The notes under the pieces were generated by a model. That model saw only the letters and a program-made list of their open reading frames with translations, did not search any database and was not told where the DNA came from. Below are positions 7,856 through 18,377 of a stretch of 64,000 nucleotides of DNA, one piece after another. Location: assembly GCA_002025645.1 (NCBI GenBank), contig CP018783.1:1922001-1986000 (forward strand), given 5' to 3'. Within the stretch, counting starts at the first letter, position 1, and each line of letters opens with the position of its first letter. Both the position numbers and the translations under genes were made by a program. Source of the DNA: Curtobacterium pusillum (GTDB taxonomy: Bacteria > Actinomycetota > Actinomycetes > Actinomycetales > Microbacteriaceae).

Positions 7856-9289
7856 ATGACCACCACGACCCCCGAGAACACCGCCGCGGCGAAGAACCGC
7901 TGGTACCTGTCCGCCGCCCCGATCACCCGCGCGCTCGTGCACCTCTGTGTGCCGATGGCCGCAGCGATGGTCGTCAGCGCCGTCTACAACGTCATCAACG
8001 CCGGGTTCATCGGCTCGCAGCACGACACGTCACTGCTCGCCGCCATCACGTTCGGGACGCCGCTCCTCGGCATCATCATGGCGGTCGGTGGCGTGTTCGG
8101 CGTCGGCGGCAGCGCGCTCATGTCGCGCATGCTCGGCGCCTCCGAACACGACCCGGCCAAGGCGCAGGACATCAAGCGCGTCGCCTCCTTCGCACTGTGG
8201 GGCGCCGTCGTCACGGGTGCGGTCCTCGCCGTCATCGGCCTGGTGTTCCTGCACCCGCTCGTCGCCGTGCTCGGTGCCGACGCCGCCGCAGTGCCGGCCA
8301 CGAGCGCGTACGTGTCCGTCACGCTCGCGTTCGTCCCGGTGCTCGCCGCGTCGTTCGCCCTCGAGCAGATCGTCCGGTCCGAGGGAGCGGCACGGCAGGC
8401 GATGGTCGGCCTCGTCCTGTCGACCGTCGGCAACCTCGTGTTCGACGTGCTCTTCATCCTCGTGCTGCACTGGGGCGTCGCCGGCGCCGCGCTCGCCATC
8501 GGCCTGGGCAACGTCGTCGCGATCGGCTACTGGGTCGTCTGGCTCCAGCGGAACAGCGAGAACGTCAGCTTCGCGCCGAAGTGGTTCACGCTCCGTCCGG
8601 ACATCCTCAAGGGCGTGTTCGGCATCGGCTCGAGCGAACTCCTGCAGGCCTCGTTCCTCATCGTCACGACCCTCGTGCTCAACAACCTCGCCGCCGCCTA
8701 CGGGGACGACCCGCTCGCCGCGATGGGTGTCGCCGTCCGCATCGCCCAGGTCCCGGAGTTCCTGGTGATGGGTGTGACCATCGGCGTGCTGCCGCTGCTC
8801 GCCTACGCCTTCGGCAAGGGCGACGCAGCCCGCCTGCGTGCAGCACTCCGCGGCGCCGCGTTCACCGTCGGCACGATCGTCCTGGTCTTCTCCGGCACGG
8901 TGTTCGTCTTCCGCGAGCAGGTCTTCACGATCTTCTCCGGCGACCACTCGGTGCTGGCGATCGGCCTGACCATCCTGACGGCGCAGCTCGTCGCGACGAT
9001 CGTGAACGGGTTCACCGGACTGCTCACCTCGCTGTTCCAGGCGACCGGGATGGTGCTGCCGGCGATGGTGCTCTCGATGGCGCAGGGCGTGCTGTTCATC
9101 CCGATCGTCATCGTCGGGAACCTGTGGTTCGGGCTCGCCGGGATCATCTGGGCGCTCACGGTCACCGAGGTGCTCGTGTTCGTCGCAGCCCTCGTGCTCT
9201 GGGCAGCGTCCCGGGGGCGGATCGCCCGCGGTCTCGCGGAGGGGTCGCCGGAGCGCGCGGAGGCGACGCTGGAAGAAGCGGCCGTCTGA
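7856..9289 (+). CDS. MATE-family multidrug efflux transporter
   Basis: A 477-aa membrane protein with about 12 hydrophobic segments in two related halves, as in MATE exporters. N-half marks include PMAAAMVVSAVYNVINAGFIG and a G-rich FGVGGSALMSRMLGA stretch; ALEQIVRSEGAARQAMV is the conserved loop between helices 4 and 5. It exports cationic drugs using an H+ or Na+ gradient. AAGGAGG lies 5 nt before the ATG. The preceding marR gene on the same strand is its likely regulator. The gene ends at a family A palindrome. Confidence 0.92.
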   Translation: MTTTTPENTAAAKNRWYLSAAPITRALVHLCVPMAAAMVVSAVYNVINAGFIGSQHDTSLLAAITFGTPLLGIIMAVGGVFGVGGSALMSRMLGASEHDPAKAQDIKRVASFALWGAVVTGAVLAVIGLVFLHPLVAVLGADAAAVPATSAYVSVTLAFVPVLAASFALEQIVRSEGAARQAMVGLVLSTVGNLVFDVLFILVLHWGVAGAALAIGLGNVVAIGYWVVWLQRNSENVSFAPKWFTLRPDILKGVFGIGSSELLQASFLIVTTLVLNNLAAAYGDDPLAAMGVAVRIAQVPEFLVMGVTIGVLPLLAYAFGKGDAARLRAALRGAAFTVGTIVLVFSGTVFVFREQVFTIFSGDHSVLAIGLTILTAQLVATIVNGFTGLLTSLFQATGMVLPAMVLSMAQGVLFIPIVIVGNLWFGLAGIIWALTVTEVLVFVAALVLWAASRGRIARGLAEGSPERAEATLEEAAV

Positions 9290-9311
9290 CGGTCTGGACG
9301 CACGCAACGGC

Positions 9312-9353
9312 GGACTGGAGGCGCGGTGCCAGCGGGCACCGCGCCTCCAGTCC
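9312..9353. repeat. Palindromic repeat, family A (terminator of the MATE gene)
   Basis: Perfect 19-nt arms (9312-9330 and 9335-9353) with a 4-nt loop, beginning 23 bp after the MATE stop codon. This is the GGACTGGAGGC subtype. Confidence 0.85.
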
Positions 9354-10075
9354 GTCGCGTGCGCGCGTCCGGCCGTGGCGGCGTGCGCGGCTGGACATCT
9401 GCGCGTCTCGCGACAGTGCACGAGTCGATCGACGGGCGCGGTGTCGGTCGATGCACACGCAACGCATACGCGGCCATCGAGCGACACGACGCGAGTCGAT
9501 CGACGAGCGCCGTGTCGAAATCCGCGCGGCGACCTGAGCGACGACGCCGCTTCGTCGCGGCTACGACAGGACGAGCTCCAGCAGCGAACCCGCGACGGGA
9601 GCCACCGGAGTGCGGGTGGAACTGACGAACAAGTCGACGAGCGGTGCGAACGGAACGGTGACGGCGGTCATGGCGACCAGCCCTTCGTCGGAATGATGCG
9701 CACCCCGGATTCGACCAGGCCGTCCCGCTGCGCCAGACCCCGCGACCGCGAGGAGCATCAAGACCACGGAACCCTGAGTCGGCCCGGTCTGCCCAGCGTA
9801 CTGTCGTCGGTCGATCCGCACGAGGACCGTCCGGTACCCGCACTCGACCGCCCCGAACCCGAGTCCCCCGAACTGGGGAGACCGATCTGTCTGTCCACAC
9901 TTCGGCGGACCGCTAGGGTGGACACCAGCAGCGAGTCACACCCGACCGGCGCTCCCCTCGCCGGGACCCACTGCGAGCATCGACGCTCCGGCCCTCGAGC
10001 ACTTCCCTGCAGCTCGGGCCGGAGCGCGATGGCCCCGGTACGGTGGGCGGGCACACCCGTACCCCGAGGAGCCCC
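9354..10075. other. 722-bp region without a convincing gene; two copies of a 36-nt palindromic unit
   Basis: Two 36-nt units (9411-9446 and 9482-9517) match at 30 of 36 positions. Both begin CGACA, have GAGTCGATCGACG in the centre and end GTGTCG, so each can fold on itself. Right of them a minus-strand frame (9561-9672 from its last ATG, 36 codons) has modest codon bias and may be a decayed gene end. A hairpin (9984-10026: CGCTCCGGCCC/GGGCCGGAGCG) lies 50 nt before the next gene. TAGGGT at 9912-9917 is a possible -10. Confidence 0.5.
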
Positions 10076-11218
10076 ATGCCCCTGTTCGGCAGCCCAGCCA
10101 GCACCACGACCACCACCACGGAACCGTCCGACCTGACGAAGAAGTGGTCCGACTCGTTCGGCGGCCTCGCGACCCGGTGCCTCCAGCTCATCGTCGTGCT
10201 CGTCGTCGCCATCGGCATCGTCTACGCCGCCGCCACGCTCAGTGTCGTCACGATCCCCGTGCTGCTCGCCCTGATCATCGCGTCGGCCATGCACCCCGTC
10301 GTCTCGTGGCTCCGGCGGCACAAGGTCCCGTCGATCCTCGCGACGCTCGCCGTCCTGATCGGCGTGCTCGTCGTGCTCGGCCTCGTCGGCTGGCTCATCG
10401 TCGTCGCCGTGATCTCGCAGTGGCCGGACCTGCAGAAGTCCGCGCTGCGCGGCTTCGACCAGTTGCAGGACTTCGCGTCGACGTTGCCGATCTCGATCGA
10501 CCAGTCGCAGATCGACGAGGCCGTGAAGGGCATCCAGGACTTCGTCACCAGCTCGCAGTTCGGGTCCGGAGCCCTCGCCGGCGCCTCGGCCACCGCGAAC
10601 TTCCTCACCGGCCTCGTGCTGATGATCGTCGTGCTGTTCTTCTTCCTCAAGGACGGCCCCCGCATCTGGGAGTTCCTGCTCCGCCCCTTCACCGGTTCCC
10701 GGTACGACCGTGCTCGTCGTGTCGGTGACCGCGTCGTCCAGACGCTCGGCGGCTACGTCCGCGGAACGGCGACGGTCGCCGCGGTGGACGCCGTGGGCAT
10801 CGGTGTCGGCATCGCCATCGTCGGGGTGCCCCTCGCGCTCCCCCTGGCCGTCGTCGTGTTCATCACGGCGTTCATCCCGATCGTCGGCGCGACCGCGGCC
10901 GGCATCCTCGCGGCCCTGGTCGCCCTCGTCGCGCTCGGCCCCGTCCAGGCGCTGATCGTGGTCGGCATCGTCGTGCTCGTCAACCAGCTCGAGGGCAACC
11001 TGCTCCAGCCCGTCCTGATGGGCAAGACGCTCAAGCTGCACGGCCTGGTCATCCTGATCGGCCTGACCGCCGGCACCGTGCTCGCGGGCATCACCGGGGC
11101 GATCATCTCGGTGCCGCTGCTCGCCGCCGCGTGGGGAGCGATCCAGGTGTGGGAAGGGCCGGACCAGCCGGCGCGGCCGTGGCGGCAGAAGCGCGTGGAG
11201 ACCGCCGAGGCGCGCTGA
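10076..11218 (+). CDS. AI-2E family transporter (PerM/YdiK-type membrane protein)
   Basis: A 380-aa protein with about eight membrane segments. A helix pair at about 35-80 and one at about 85-115 flank a soluble stretch (LPISIDQSQIDEAVKGIQDF); the C-terminal block TAFIPIVGATAAGILAALVAL and the NQLEGNLLQPVLMGK motif are diagnostic of the AI-2E/UPF0118 family. Members have been linked to export of autoinducer-2 or to Na+/H+ exchange; which applies here is unknown. The ATG at 10076 has GAGGA 6-10 nt upstream. A stable hairpin in the leader (9984-10026) could be an upstream terminator or attenuator. Confidence 0.88.
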   Translation: MPLFGSPASTTTTTTEPSDLTKKWSDSFGGLATRCLQLIVVLVVAIGIVYAAATLSVVTIPVLLALIIASAMHPVVSWLRRHKVPSILATLAVLIGVLVVLGLVGWLIVVAVISQWPDLQKSALRGFDQLQDFASTLPISIDQSQIDEAVKGIQDFVTSSQFGSGALAGASATANFLTGLVLMIVVLFFFLKDGPRIWEFLLRPFTGSRYDRARRVGDRVVQTLGGYVRGTATVAAVDAVGIGVGIAIVGVPLALPLAVVVFITAFIPIVGATAAGILAALVALVALGPVQALIVVGIVVLVNQLEGNLLQPVLMGKTLKLHGLVILIGLTAGTVLAGITGAIISVPLLAAAWGAIQVWEGPDQPARPWRQKRVETAEAR

Positions 11219-11241
11219 GGCTCTCGACACCACTGCAGACG

Positions 11242-11281
11242 GACGGGAGGCGCGGTGCCAGCTGGCACCGCGCCTCCCGTC
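11242..11281. repeat. Palindromic repeat, family A, perfect 40-bp palindrome
   Basis: Uninterrupted palindrome (11242-11281) with core GGAGGCGCGG/CCGCGCCTCC between the convergent ends of the AI-2E transporter gene and argG. It is followed by a smaller hairpin GTGCGTGC/GCACGCAC (11287-11306). Confidence 0.85.
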
Positions 11282-11314
11282 GGTCTGTGCGTGCGCGTGC
11301 ACGCACGCGCTCCG

Positions 11315-11356
11315 GAACGACAGAGTCGACGTCGTACGACGTCGACTCTGTCGTTC
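11315..11356 (-). terminator. Perfect 42-bp palindrome, argG terminator
   Basis: Arms of 21 nt beginning GAACGACAGAGTCGACGTC, perfect and without loop, 18 bp past the argG stop. Being symmetric, it can serve both converging genes. Confidence 0.75.
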
Positions 11357-11374
11357 AGCGTCGGTCCGTCGAGG

Positions 11375-12994
<1,620 letters not shown>

Positions 12995-13001
12995 TCACAC
13001 T

Positions 13002-14105
13002 CTAGCGGCGGAACGGCTCCAGGAAGGCCCGGAGCTCCCCGACGAACAGGTCCGGCTGCTCGAACGCTGCGAAGTGCCCACCGCGGTCGAGTTCGTGGTG
13101 GTACACGAGGTTCGTGGTCCGCTCGAGCCACTCCTTCGGCGCCCGCACGAGGTCACCGGGGAAGATCGAGAACCCGGACGGCACCTCGACCCGCCGGGCC
13201 ATCTGCTCCGCCGGGACCCCCGCGTTCGCGTGGTACATCCGCATCGCCGACCCGATCGTCCCGGTCGCCCAGTACTCGGTGAGCAGGGCTAGGACCTCGT
13301 CGCGGGCGTAGACCGACCACAGGTCCCCGTCGCAGTCGCTCCATGACCGGAGCTTCTCGACGATCCACGCCGCGAGGCCAGCCGGGGAGTCGTTCAGCCC
13401 GACGGCCGCGGTCTGCGGCTTGGTCCGGTGCATCATCGCGTAGGCGCCCTCGGCCGTCCGCCACCGGTCGGTCTCGGCGACGAACGCACGCTCGGCGTCC
13501 GACAGCGTCGACGGGTCGAGCCCGGGCCAGGCGAGGCCGCCGTCGATCCGGTGCACGGCGACGACCCGGTCGGGGTGGTCGAGCGCGAGGTACCGAGCGA
13601 CGTGGGTGCCGATGTCCCCGCCGGACACCGCGAACCGCCCGTACCCGAGGTCGGTCATCAGCGTCGCCCACATCCCGGCGACCGCGCGGGCGTCGATCGG
13701 CTGCGGCGGTGCGTCGGAGAAGCCGTAGCCGGGCATGTCCGGAACGACGACGTCGAACCCGGCGTCGACGAGCATCGGCAGCACCTTGCGGTACCGCCAC
13801 CCGGAGTCCGGCCAGCCGTGCGCGAGCAGGACCGGCAGCGCGTCCGGGGCGTCGGCGCGGGCGTGCAGCACGTGGATCCCGATGCCGTCCACCACGACCC
13901 GGCGCGACGGGAGCGCGGCGAGCGCAGCCCGGTGCGCGTCGAAGTCGAACCCGTCCGCCCAGTACTCGACGAGCGCGCGCAGCTCGTCGACGTCGACCCC
14001 GAGCGACCACCCGGTCCCGGCGGGAGCGTCCGGCCAGCGGGTCGCGCGCAGGCGCGCACGCAGGTCGTCGATCGTCGTGTCGTCGATCTCGGGGGTCTCC
14101 GCCAT
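13002..14105 (-). CDS. Epoxide hydrolase family protein (alpha/beta fold)
   Basis: A 367-aa protein with the N-terminal epoxide-hydrolase domain (about residues 1-110; WSLGVDVDELRALVEYW) and an alpha/beta-hydrolase core. HGWPDSGWRY carries the oxyanion-hole HGxP. Asp164 in GGDIGTH is the likely nucleophile, and His in RGGHFAAFEQP is the base. The cap holds the usual Tyr-containing stretches. It probably opens epoxides to diols or acts on related small substrates. No operon partner is evident: tRNA-Arg is upstream-adjacent in the map and a family A palindrome lies on the other side. The ATG at 14105 gives the standard family length. Confidence 0.88.
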   Translation of the reverse strand: MAETPEIDDTTIDDLRARLRATRWPDAPAGTGWSLGVDVDELRALVEYWADGFDFDAHRAALAALPSRRVVVDGIGIHVLHARADAPDALPVLLAHGWPDSGWRYRKVLPMLVDAGFDVVVPDMPGYGFSDAPPQPIDARAVAGMWATLMTDLGYGRFAVSGGDIGTHVARYLALDHPDRVVAVHRIDGGLAWPGLDPSTLSDAERAFVAETDRWRTAEGAYAMMHRTKPQTAAVGLNDSPAGLAAWIVEKLRSWSDCDGDLWSVYARDEVLALLTEYWATGTIGSAMRMYHANAGVPAEQMARRVEVPSGFSIFPGDLVRAPKEWLERTTNLVYHHELDRGGHFAAFEQPDLFVGELRAFLEPFRR

Positions 14106-14174
14106 GGCGGCACGCTACGCCTGCCCACCGACAGCCGGTCGCCGCAGCCGACACGGTCCTGGTCCGGCACCGGG

Positions 14175-14220
14175 ACGGACGGGAGGCGCGGGTCGGGCCC
14201 GCACCGTGCCTCCCGTCCGT
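14175..14220. repeat. Palindromic repeat, family A (imperfect)
   Basis: Arms start ACGGACGGGAGGC and end GCCTCCCGTCCGT, with two mismatches or gaps inside. It lies 32 bp downstream of the secreted phosphodiesterase stop on the minus strand, so it likely terminates the phosphonate operon. Confidence 0.8.
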
Positions 14221-14251
14221 CGCGGCGTCAGCCGTGTTCTCCGGGTGCTGA

Positions 14252-15745
14252 TCAGCCGACGCGCGGTGCGTCGACGGCCCAGTACCAGTTGTTGTCACCG
14301 TTCGTGAGGGCCCACGCGACGCGCATGCTCGTCTTGCCCGCCGGGACGGCGACGGTCACGGTCTGGATCGCGGCGGTCGAGTCGCCGGCCAGGGTCGAGG
14401 CCGTGGTCCAGGTCGCGCCGTTGTCGAAGCTGACCAGGACCGACGCGGTCTCGTTGCCCTCCTTGCGATAGTGGGACCCGAAGGTGATCGTCGCGGTCGA
14501 CCCGGCGCTGACCGCGTACGGTGCCGAGACGAGGCGGCTGTTGAAGAGGCCGGTGTGGGCCTTGTCCGACCACTCGTCCGAGTCGGCGACGGCGAAGACC
14601 CCGCGGGCACGGACGTTGGTCTCGCGTCCCTGGCCCGGATCGGTCTTGGTCCAGAAGTCGTCGTCGGTCAGCGACCAGCCGCGCCACTCGGTGACGCCGC
14701 CGGTCCCCATGCCGGTGTTGTCGATGCTCCAGCCGGACGGGACGGCGTGCGTCCAGCCCTTCGTGGCTGCCGGGATCGCGGTCTCGTCCACCGCAGGAGC
14801 GAGTGATCCGACCATGCTGTCGAACGGATCGGTCGAGGCGGTCGCGAGCGGACGGCCGTCGAGCGCCGCGGGGATCGGGACACCGAACGTGCTGAGGACG
14901 TCCGCTGCGATGTCGACGTTCTTCGGCTTGACGGCCGGGGTCGTCCTGGTGATGCCGGGTCCGGTCTTGATGATGAACGACGAACGTTCCGGCGGGGTGT
15001 TGCCGCCGTGACCGCCCGCGTCGGTGTGGCCGTGGTCGGCGGTGACGATGATCGACCACTGCTCCGACGTCGGCCGCTTCGCGACGGCCTGCCGGATCTG
15101 CCCGACGTAGCCGTCGACCTCCGCCACGGCAGCGAGGTACTCGCTCGATGCCGCGCCGTCGGCGTGGCCGGCCTCGTCGACGTCGTCGAAGTGCACGAAC
15201 GACGCGTTCGGCGCGGCGGTCTTCCCGAGTTGTCCGAGGACGTTGGCGGCGGTGTCGCTGTCACCCGTCGAGACGTACCGGGTGTCGACGGCGCTCGTGA
15301 TCAACGGGGAACCGGCCGACCCGTCGATGATGGGTGCCCAGGTCGCGGCGGCGTAGGTCGAGAGCGCCGGGTTGGCCGTCTCGAGGCGGCTGAGGAAGTC
15401 GGGGTACTGGGTGATGTTGCTCGACGTGCCCCACGAGTTGCTCAGGACGCGGTGCTTGTCGGGCCAGACACCGGTCAGGTTCGTCGCCCACCCGGGGCCG
15501 GACAGCGTCTGCGACATCGGTGCGGCGTACAGCCAGGTGGTGCTGGAGTACCCGGAGGCGATGAGGGCTTCGAGGTTCGTGGCGTTCGCCGGAGCGATCT
15601 TGTCGAAGCGGAGTCCGTCGATGCCGACGACGATGACGTGCTGGTCCGAGGCGGCGGCAGCGGCGGGCATCGCGCCGACGCCGAGGCCGGCCACGGCGAG
15701 CGCGAGCGTCGACGCCACCGCGACGACCTGCTTCCGGCGGATCAC
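14252..15745 (-). CDS. Secreted alkaline-phosphatase-superfamily phosphodiesterase (NPP type)
   Basis: A 497-aa protein. A signal peptide (about residues 1-32, MPAAAAA) precedes a type I phosphodiesterase/nucleotide pyrophosphatase domain (about 35-320). Metal ligand Asp43 is in VVGIDGLR; likely nucleophile Ser82 is in LSGPGWATNLTG; VHFDDVDEAGH and VTADHGHTDAGGHGG hold further metal ligands. Residues about 340-497 look like an extra beta-sandwich domain. The GTG start overlaps the HAD gene's TGA (GTGA), so the two are coupled. Context suggests it frees phosphonate or phosphate outside the cell; phosphonoacetate hydrolase belongs to the same superfamily, but identity with it is not shown. Confidence 0.82.
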   Translation of the reverse strand: MIRRKQVVAVASTLALAVAGLGVGAMPAAAAASDQHVIVVGIDGLRFDKIAPANATNLEALIASGYSSTTWLYAAPMSQTLSGPGWATNLTGVWPDKHRVLSNSWGTSSNITQYPDFLSRLETANPALSTYAAATWAPIIDGSAGSPLITSAVDTRYVSTGDSDTAANVLGQLGKTAAPNASFVHFDDVDEAGHADGAASSEYLAAVAEVDGYVGQIRQAVAKRPTSEQWSIIVTADHGHTDAGGHGGNTPPERSSFIIKTGPGITRTTPAVKPKNVDIAADVLSTFGVPIPAALDGRPLATASTDPFDSMVGSLAPAVDETAIPAATKGWTHAVPSGWSIDNTGMGTGGVTEWRGWSLTDDDFWTKTDPGQGRETNVRARGVFAVADSDEWSDKAHTGLFNSRLVSAPYAVSAGSTATITFGSHYRKEGNETASVLVSFDNGATWTTASTLAGDSTAAIQTVTVAVPAGKTSMRVAWALTNGDNNWYWAVDAPRVG

Positions 15746-16428
15746 CGGGTCACCAGCTCGGCACCGAGCAGGAGCTCGGGGAGTGCGCTGACCGACGCCA
15801 GGACGTGGTCGTGCGGTTCCGCCTCGAGCGCCTCGCGCGGTGTCTGGCCGGTGAGGACCCCGACGCTGACGGCGCCGGCGTTCTTCGCGGCGCGCAGGTC
15901 GACGACCGTGTCGCCAGCGGCGAGGACACGACGGACGTCCGTGACGCCGGTCCACTCCATCGCGCGGTGGATCATGTACGGCGCCGGGCGCCCCGTGGGG
16001 ACGTCGTCGGTGGTGACGACCGCGTCGAGGTCCTCCCCGACCTGCCAGCCCACGCTCTCCAGCAGGAGGTCGACGATGTCGCGGGAGAAGCCGGTCGTCA
16101 ACGCGACCGTGACCCCGGCTCCCCGGAGCGTCCGGACGGCGTCTGCGACGCCCGGCAGGATCACGGCCGGCTGTTCGGCGTACCGGGACCGGAGGATCGC
16201 GCGGAACCGCTCGAACGATCCGGCCACCTGCTCGGTCGTCGGCGTGACTCCGCCGAGACGGAGCAGTGCGTCGATGGCGGTGACCTTGTCGGTCCCCATC
16301 CAGGTCTGCAGGTCGGAGGCGTCGACGGTGGCGCCGCGTTCCTCGACGGCGGCGCGGAGGGCGTCGTAGACGATTCCGCCGTCGTCGAGGGTCGTGCCCG
16401 CGATGTCGAGGGCGACGAGGTCGATCAT
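15742..16428 (-). CDS. Phosphonatase-like HAD hydrolase
   Basis: A 228-aa HAD enzyme of the PhnX-like group. The nucleophile motif is LDIAGTT (Asp8, then Ala10 where most HADs have Asp), as in phosphonoacetaldehyde hydrolase. The cap motif WMGTDK (Lys48) sits where phosphonatase has its Schiff-base lysine. GDTVVDLRAAKNAG is motif IV. It probably cleaves a C-P bond in an oxidised aminophosphonate, next to the FAD enzyme and transporter of the same cluster. The ATG at 16428 has GGAAGG nearby and fits the family start; an upstream ATG at 16464 would overlap the phnS stop (TGATG). Confidence 0.85.
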   Translation of the reverse strand: MIDLVALDIAGTTLDDGGIVYDALRAAVEERGATVDASDLQTWMGTDKVTAIDALLRLGGVTPTTEQVAGSFERFRAILRSRYAEQPAVILPGVADAVRTLRGAGVTVALTTGFSRDIVDLLLESVGWQVGEDLDAVVTTDDVPTGRPAPYMIHRAMEWTGVTDVRRVLAAGDTVVDLRAAKNAGAVSVGVLTGQTPREALEAEPHDHVLASVSALPELLLGAELVTR

Positions 16429-16463
16429 GGTGGTCCTTCCGGAGTGGGGGTCGGTGGTGGTCA

Positions 16464-17543
16464 TCAGAGGGTGCCGGTGGCGGTGTTCCAGTCGCCCACG
16501 TACGAGTCGAGGTTCTTCGCGATGTCGTCCCAGTCCGGGTGGACGATCTCCACGCCGTCCATGAGCGCGTCGAGCTTCTCCGCCTCGTCGCCGGTGGGGT
16601 GGACGTCGGAGCGTGCCGGGAAGCCACCGGCGACGGTCGTGGCCTGTTCCTGCGCGTTGTTCGTGTAGAGGAAGTCGAGCAGCTTCTTCGCGTTCGCGGT
16701 GTGCGGGGCGTCCTTGACGAGTCCGACCGAGTACGGCACGGACATGGTCGTCGGGGTGCCGTCCTCGCCGGCGAGGAAGAAGATGCCGAGGTTCGGCATC
16801 GACTCCTGCTGGGCGTTGTTCATCTGCACGTCGCCGTTCGCGATCGTCAGCTCACCCTTGTCGACCTTCGCGGCGAGGGCACCGGTGGAGTCGGACGGCC
16901 CGACGTTGTTGTCCTGCAGCTTCGTGAAGTACGCGTTCGACTGCTTCGCGCCGAGGACCTCCCGGGCCAGCATGAGCATCGCCGTCCCGTCACCGGCGAC
17001 ACCGGGCGTGGAGTACTGCAGCTTGCCCTGGTACTCGTCGTCGAGCAGGTCGTCCCAGGTCCCCGGCGCGTCGGGGACGTCCTTCGTGTTGCGGATGAAG
17101 CCGATGTAGTTGTTCACCAGCGCCTCGTAGGTGCCGTCGGCCGCCTTGTCGGACTCGGGGACCGCGTCGCTCCCCTCGGGGGCGTACTTCGCGAGGAGGC
17201 CGTCCTCCGACGCGGTCTGGATGAACGGCGGCAGGGTGACGAGCAGGTCGGCCTGGGTGTTCGAGGACTCCTGCTTGACGCGCTGGAGCACTTCCCCGGA
17301 CCCGGCCTCGACGACCTTGACGTCGATGCCCGTCTCCTTCTCGAAGGCGGCGAACACGGTCTGGTAGTAGGAGTCGTCACCGTCGTTGAGGCCGTCGGCG
17401 GTGTACACGGTGACGGTCTTGGCGGAGGTGTCGGCCTTCGCGGCCGAGCTGCCGGCGGAACAGCCGGACAGGGCGGCGACGGTCGCGCCGGTGAGGGCGA
17501 GGGCGGTGACGGTGCGGAACAGGGTCCAGCGGGGCGTGGTCAT
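16464..17543 (-). CDS. phnS: 2-aminoethylphosphonate ABC transporter substrate-binding lipoprotein
   Basis: A 359-aa protein. A lipoprotein signal ends in LSGC (Cys28). The mature part follows the PhnS pattern closely: TVYTADGLNDGDDSYYQ, LVTLPPFIQTA, KLQYSTPGVAGDGTAM, NNVGPSDSTGALAAKV and ANGDVQMNNAQ. It binds 2-aminoethylphosphonate or a close relative outside the membrane and hands it to the permeases. It lies 32 bp after the second permease gene and immediately before the phosphonatase-like gene. Confidence 0.92.
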   Translation of the reverse strand: MTTPRWTLFRTVTALALTGATVAALSGCSAGSSAAKADTSAKTVTVYTADGLNDGDDSYYQTVFAAFEKETGIDVKVVEAGSGEVLQRVKQESSNTQADLLVTLPPFIQTASEDGLLAKYAPEGSDAVPESDKAADGTYEALVNNYIGFIRNTKDVPDAPGTWDDLLDDEYQGKLQYSTPGVAGDGTAMLMLAREVLGAKQSNAYFTKLQDNNVGPSDSTGALAAKVDKGELTIANGDVQMNNAQQESMPNLGIFFLAGEDGTPTTMSVPYSVGLVKDAPHTANAKKLLDFLYTNNAQEQATTVAGGFPARSDVHPTGDEAEKLDALMDGVEIVHPDWDDIAKNLDSYVGDWNTATGTL

Positions 17544-17575
17544 GGTGTCCGATCGGGTCGATGAGCGGGAGGAGG

Positions 17576-18377
17576 TCAGACGCGGACGCGGCCGGCGAGG
17601 ACGCGTTGCAGGACGAGCAGGACGAGCAGCGTGATGCCCATGAGGACCACCGCGAGGGCGGCTCCCTCGTAGAGGCGGATGCCGCGTGAGGTGAACGAGA
17701 AGATCTGCAGGGGAAGGGTCCGCCACGTCGGCGGGGCGACCATCGTCGACGCGGTCAGCTCCCCCATCGACATCGCGACGCAGAGCGCGGCGGCGCCGGC
17801 GAGCGCCGGTCGGAGTTCGGGCAGGGTCACGGTGCGCAGGATGCGCAGCGGTGACGCTCCCAGCGCGGCGGCTGCCTCCTCGACGGCGGGGGGGGAGTCG
17901 CGCGACCCCGGCGGTGATCGGCTGGTAGGCGAGCGAGACCACGAGCACGGTGTGCGCGATGAGGACGATCCACACGGTGCCGTTGAGCGGGAGGGGCCCC
18001 GACGAGAACGCGATGAGGACCGCGAGGCCCACCGCGACGGACGGGATCGCCACCGGGAGCAGGAACAGCGTGTCGAGCAGACGACGCAGCCGGGGTGCGT
18101 CCCGTGCGGCGAGCGCGGCGGTGGTCGCGACGACGAGCGCAACGACGGTCGAGACCACCGCGGAGACGATCGAGGCGGTGATCGTGGCGACCGTGGCCGA
18201 CTCGGTGAACACGGTCGCGAAGTTGCCCGTCGTGGCGCCCGACGGCAGCGCTCCGGACCAGGAGGTCGAGAACGCCCCGACCAGCAGGACGCCGAACGGC
18301 AGGACGAAGAGCGCGAGGATGACGATGGCGGTGATCAGGTGGACGACGAAGCGTCCGGAACGGGACCTAACGAGCAC
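17576..18377 (-). pseudogene. phnV: ABC permease of the aminophosphonate transporter, frameshifted
   Basis: The coding strand has a run of eight C near 17888-17895. Removing one C joins two good frames across ...TAGVARL and PPAVEEAAAALGASP into a 266-aa permease, including the EAA loop (EEAAAALGASPLRILRTVTLPEL). As sequenced, the span is 802 nt, one base over a whole number of codons, and translation stays in the wrong frame, running on through the start of phnS. The GTG at 18377 has GGGAGG 5 nt upstream and overlaps the first permease by 11 nt. It could be a real mutation, slippage-based phase variation or a sequencing error. Confidence 0.85.

Noticed and set aside
9561-9821. An 86-codon minus-strand frame
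   Set aside because: Codon bias is weak in its first half, no ribosome site supports the first start and no domain is recognised; at most the last 36 codons are a decayed gene.
16428-16464. Upstream ATG at 16464 as the start of the phosphonatase-like gene
   Set aside because: It adds 12 residues not seen in the family, while the ATG at 16428 has a better ribosome site and the conserved IDLVALDIAGTT start.
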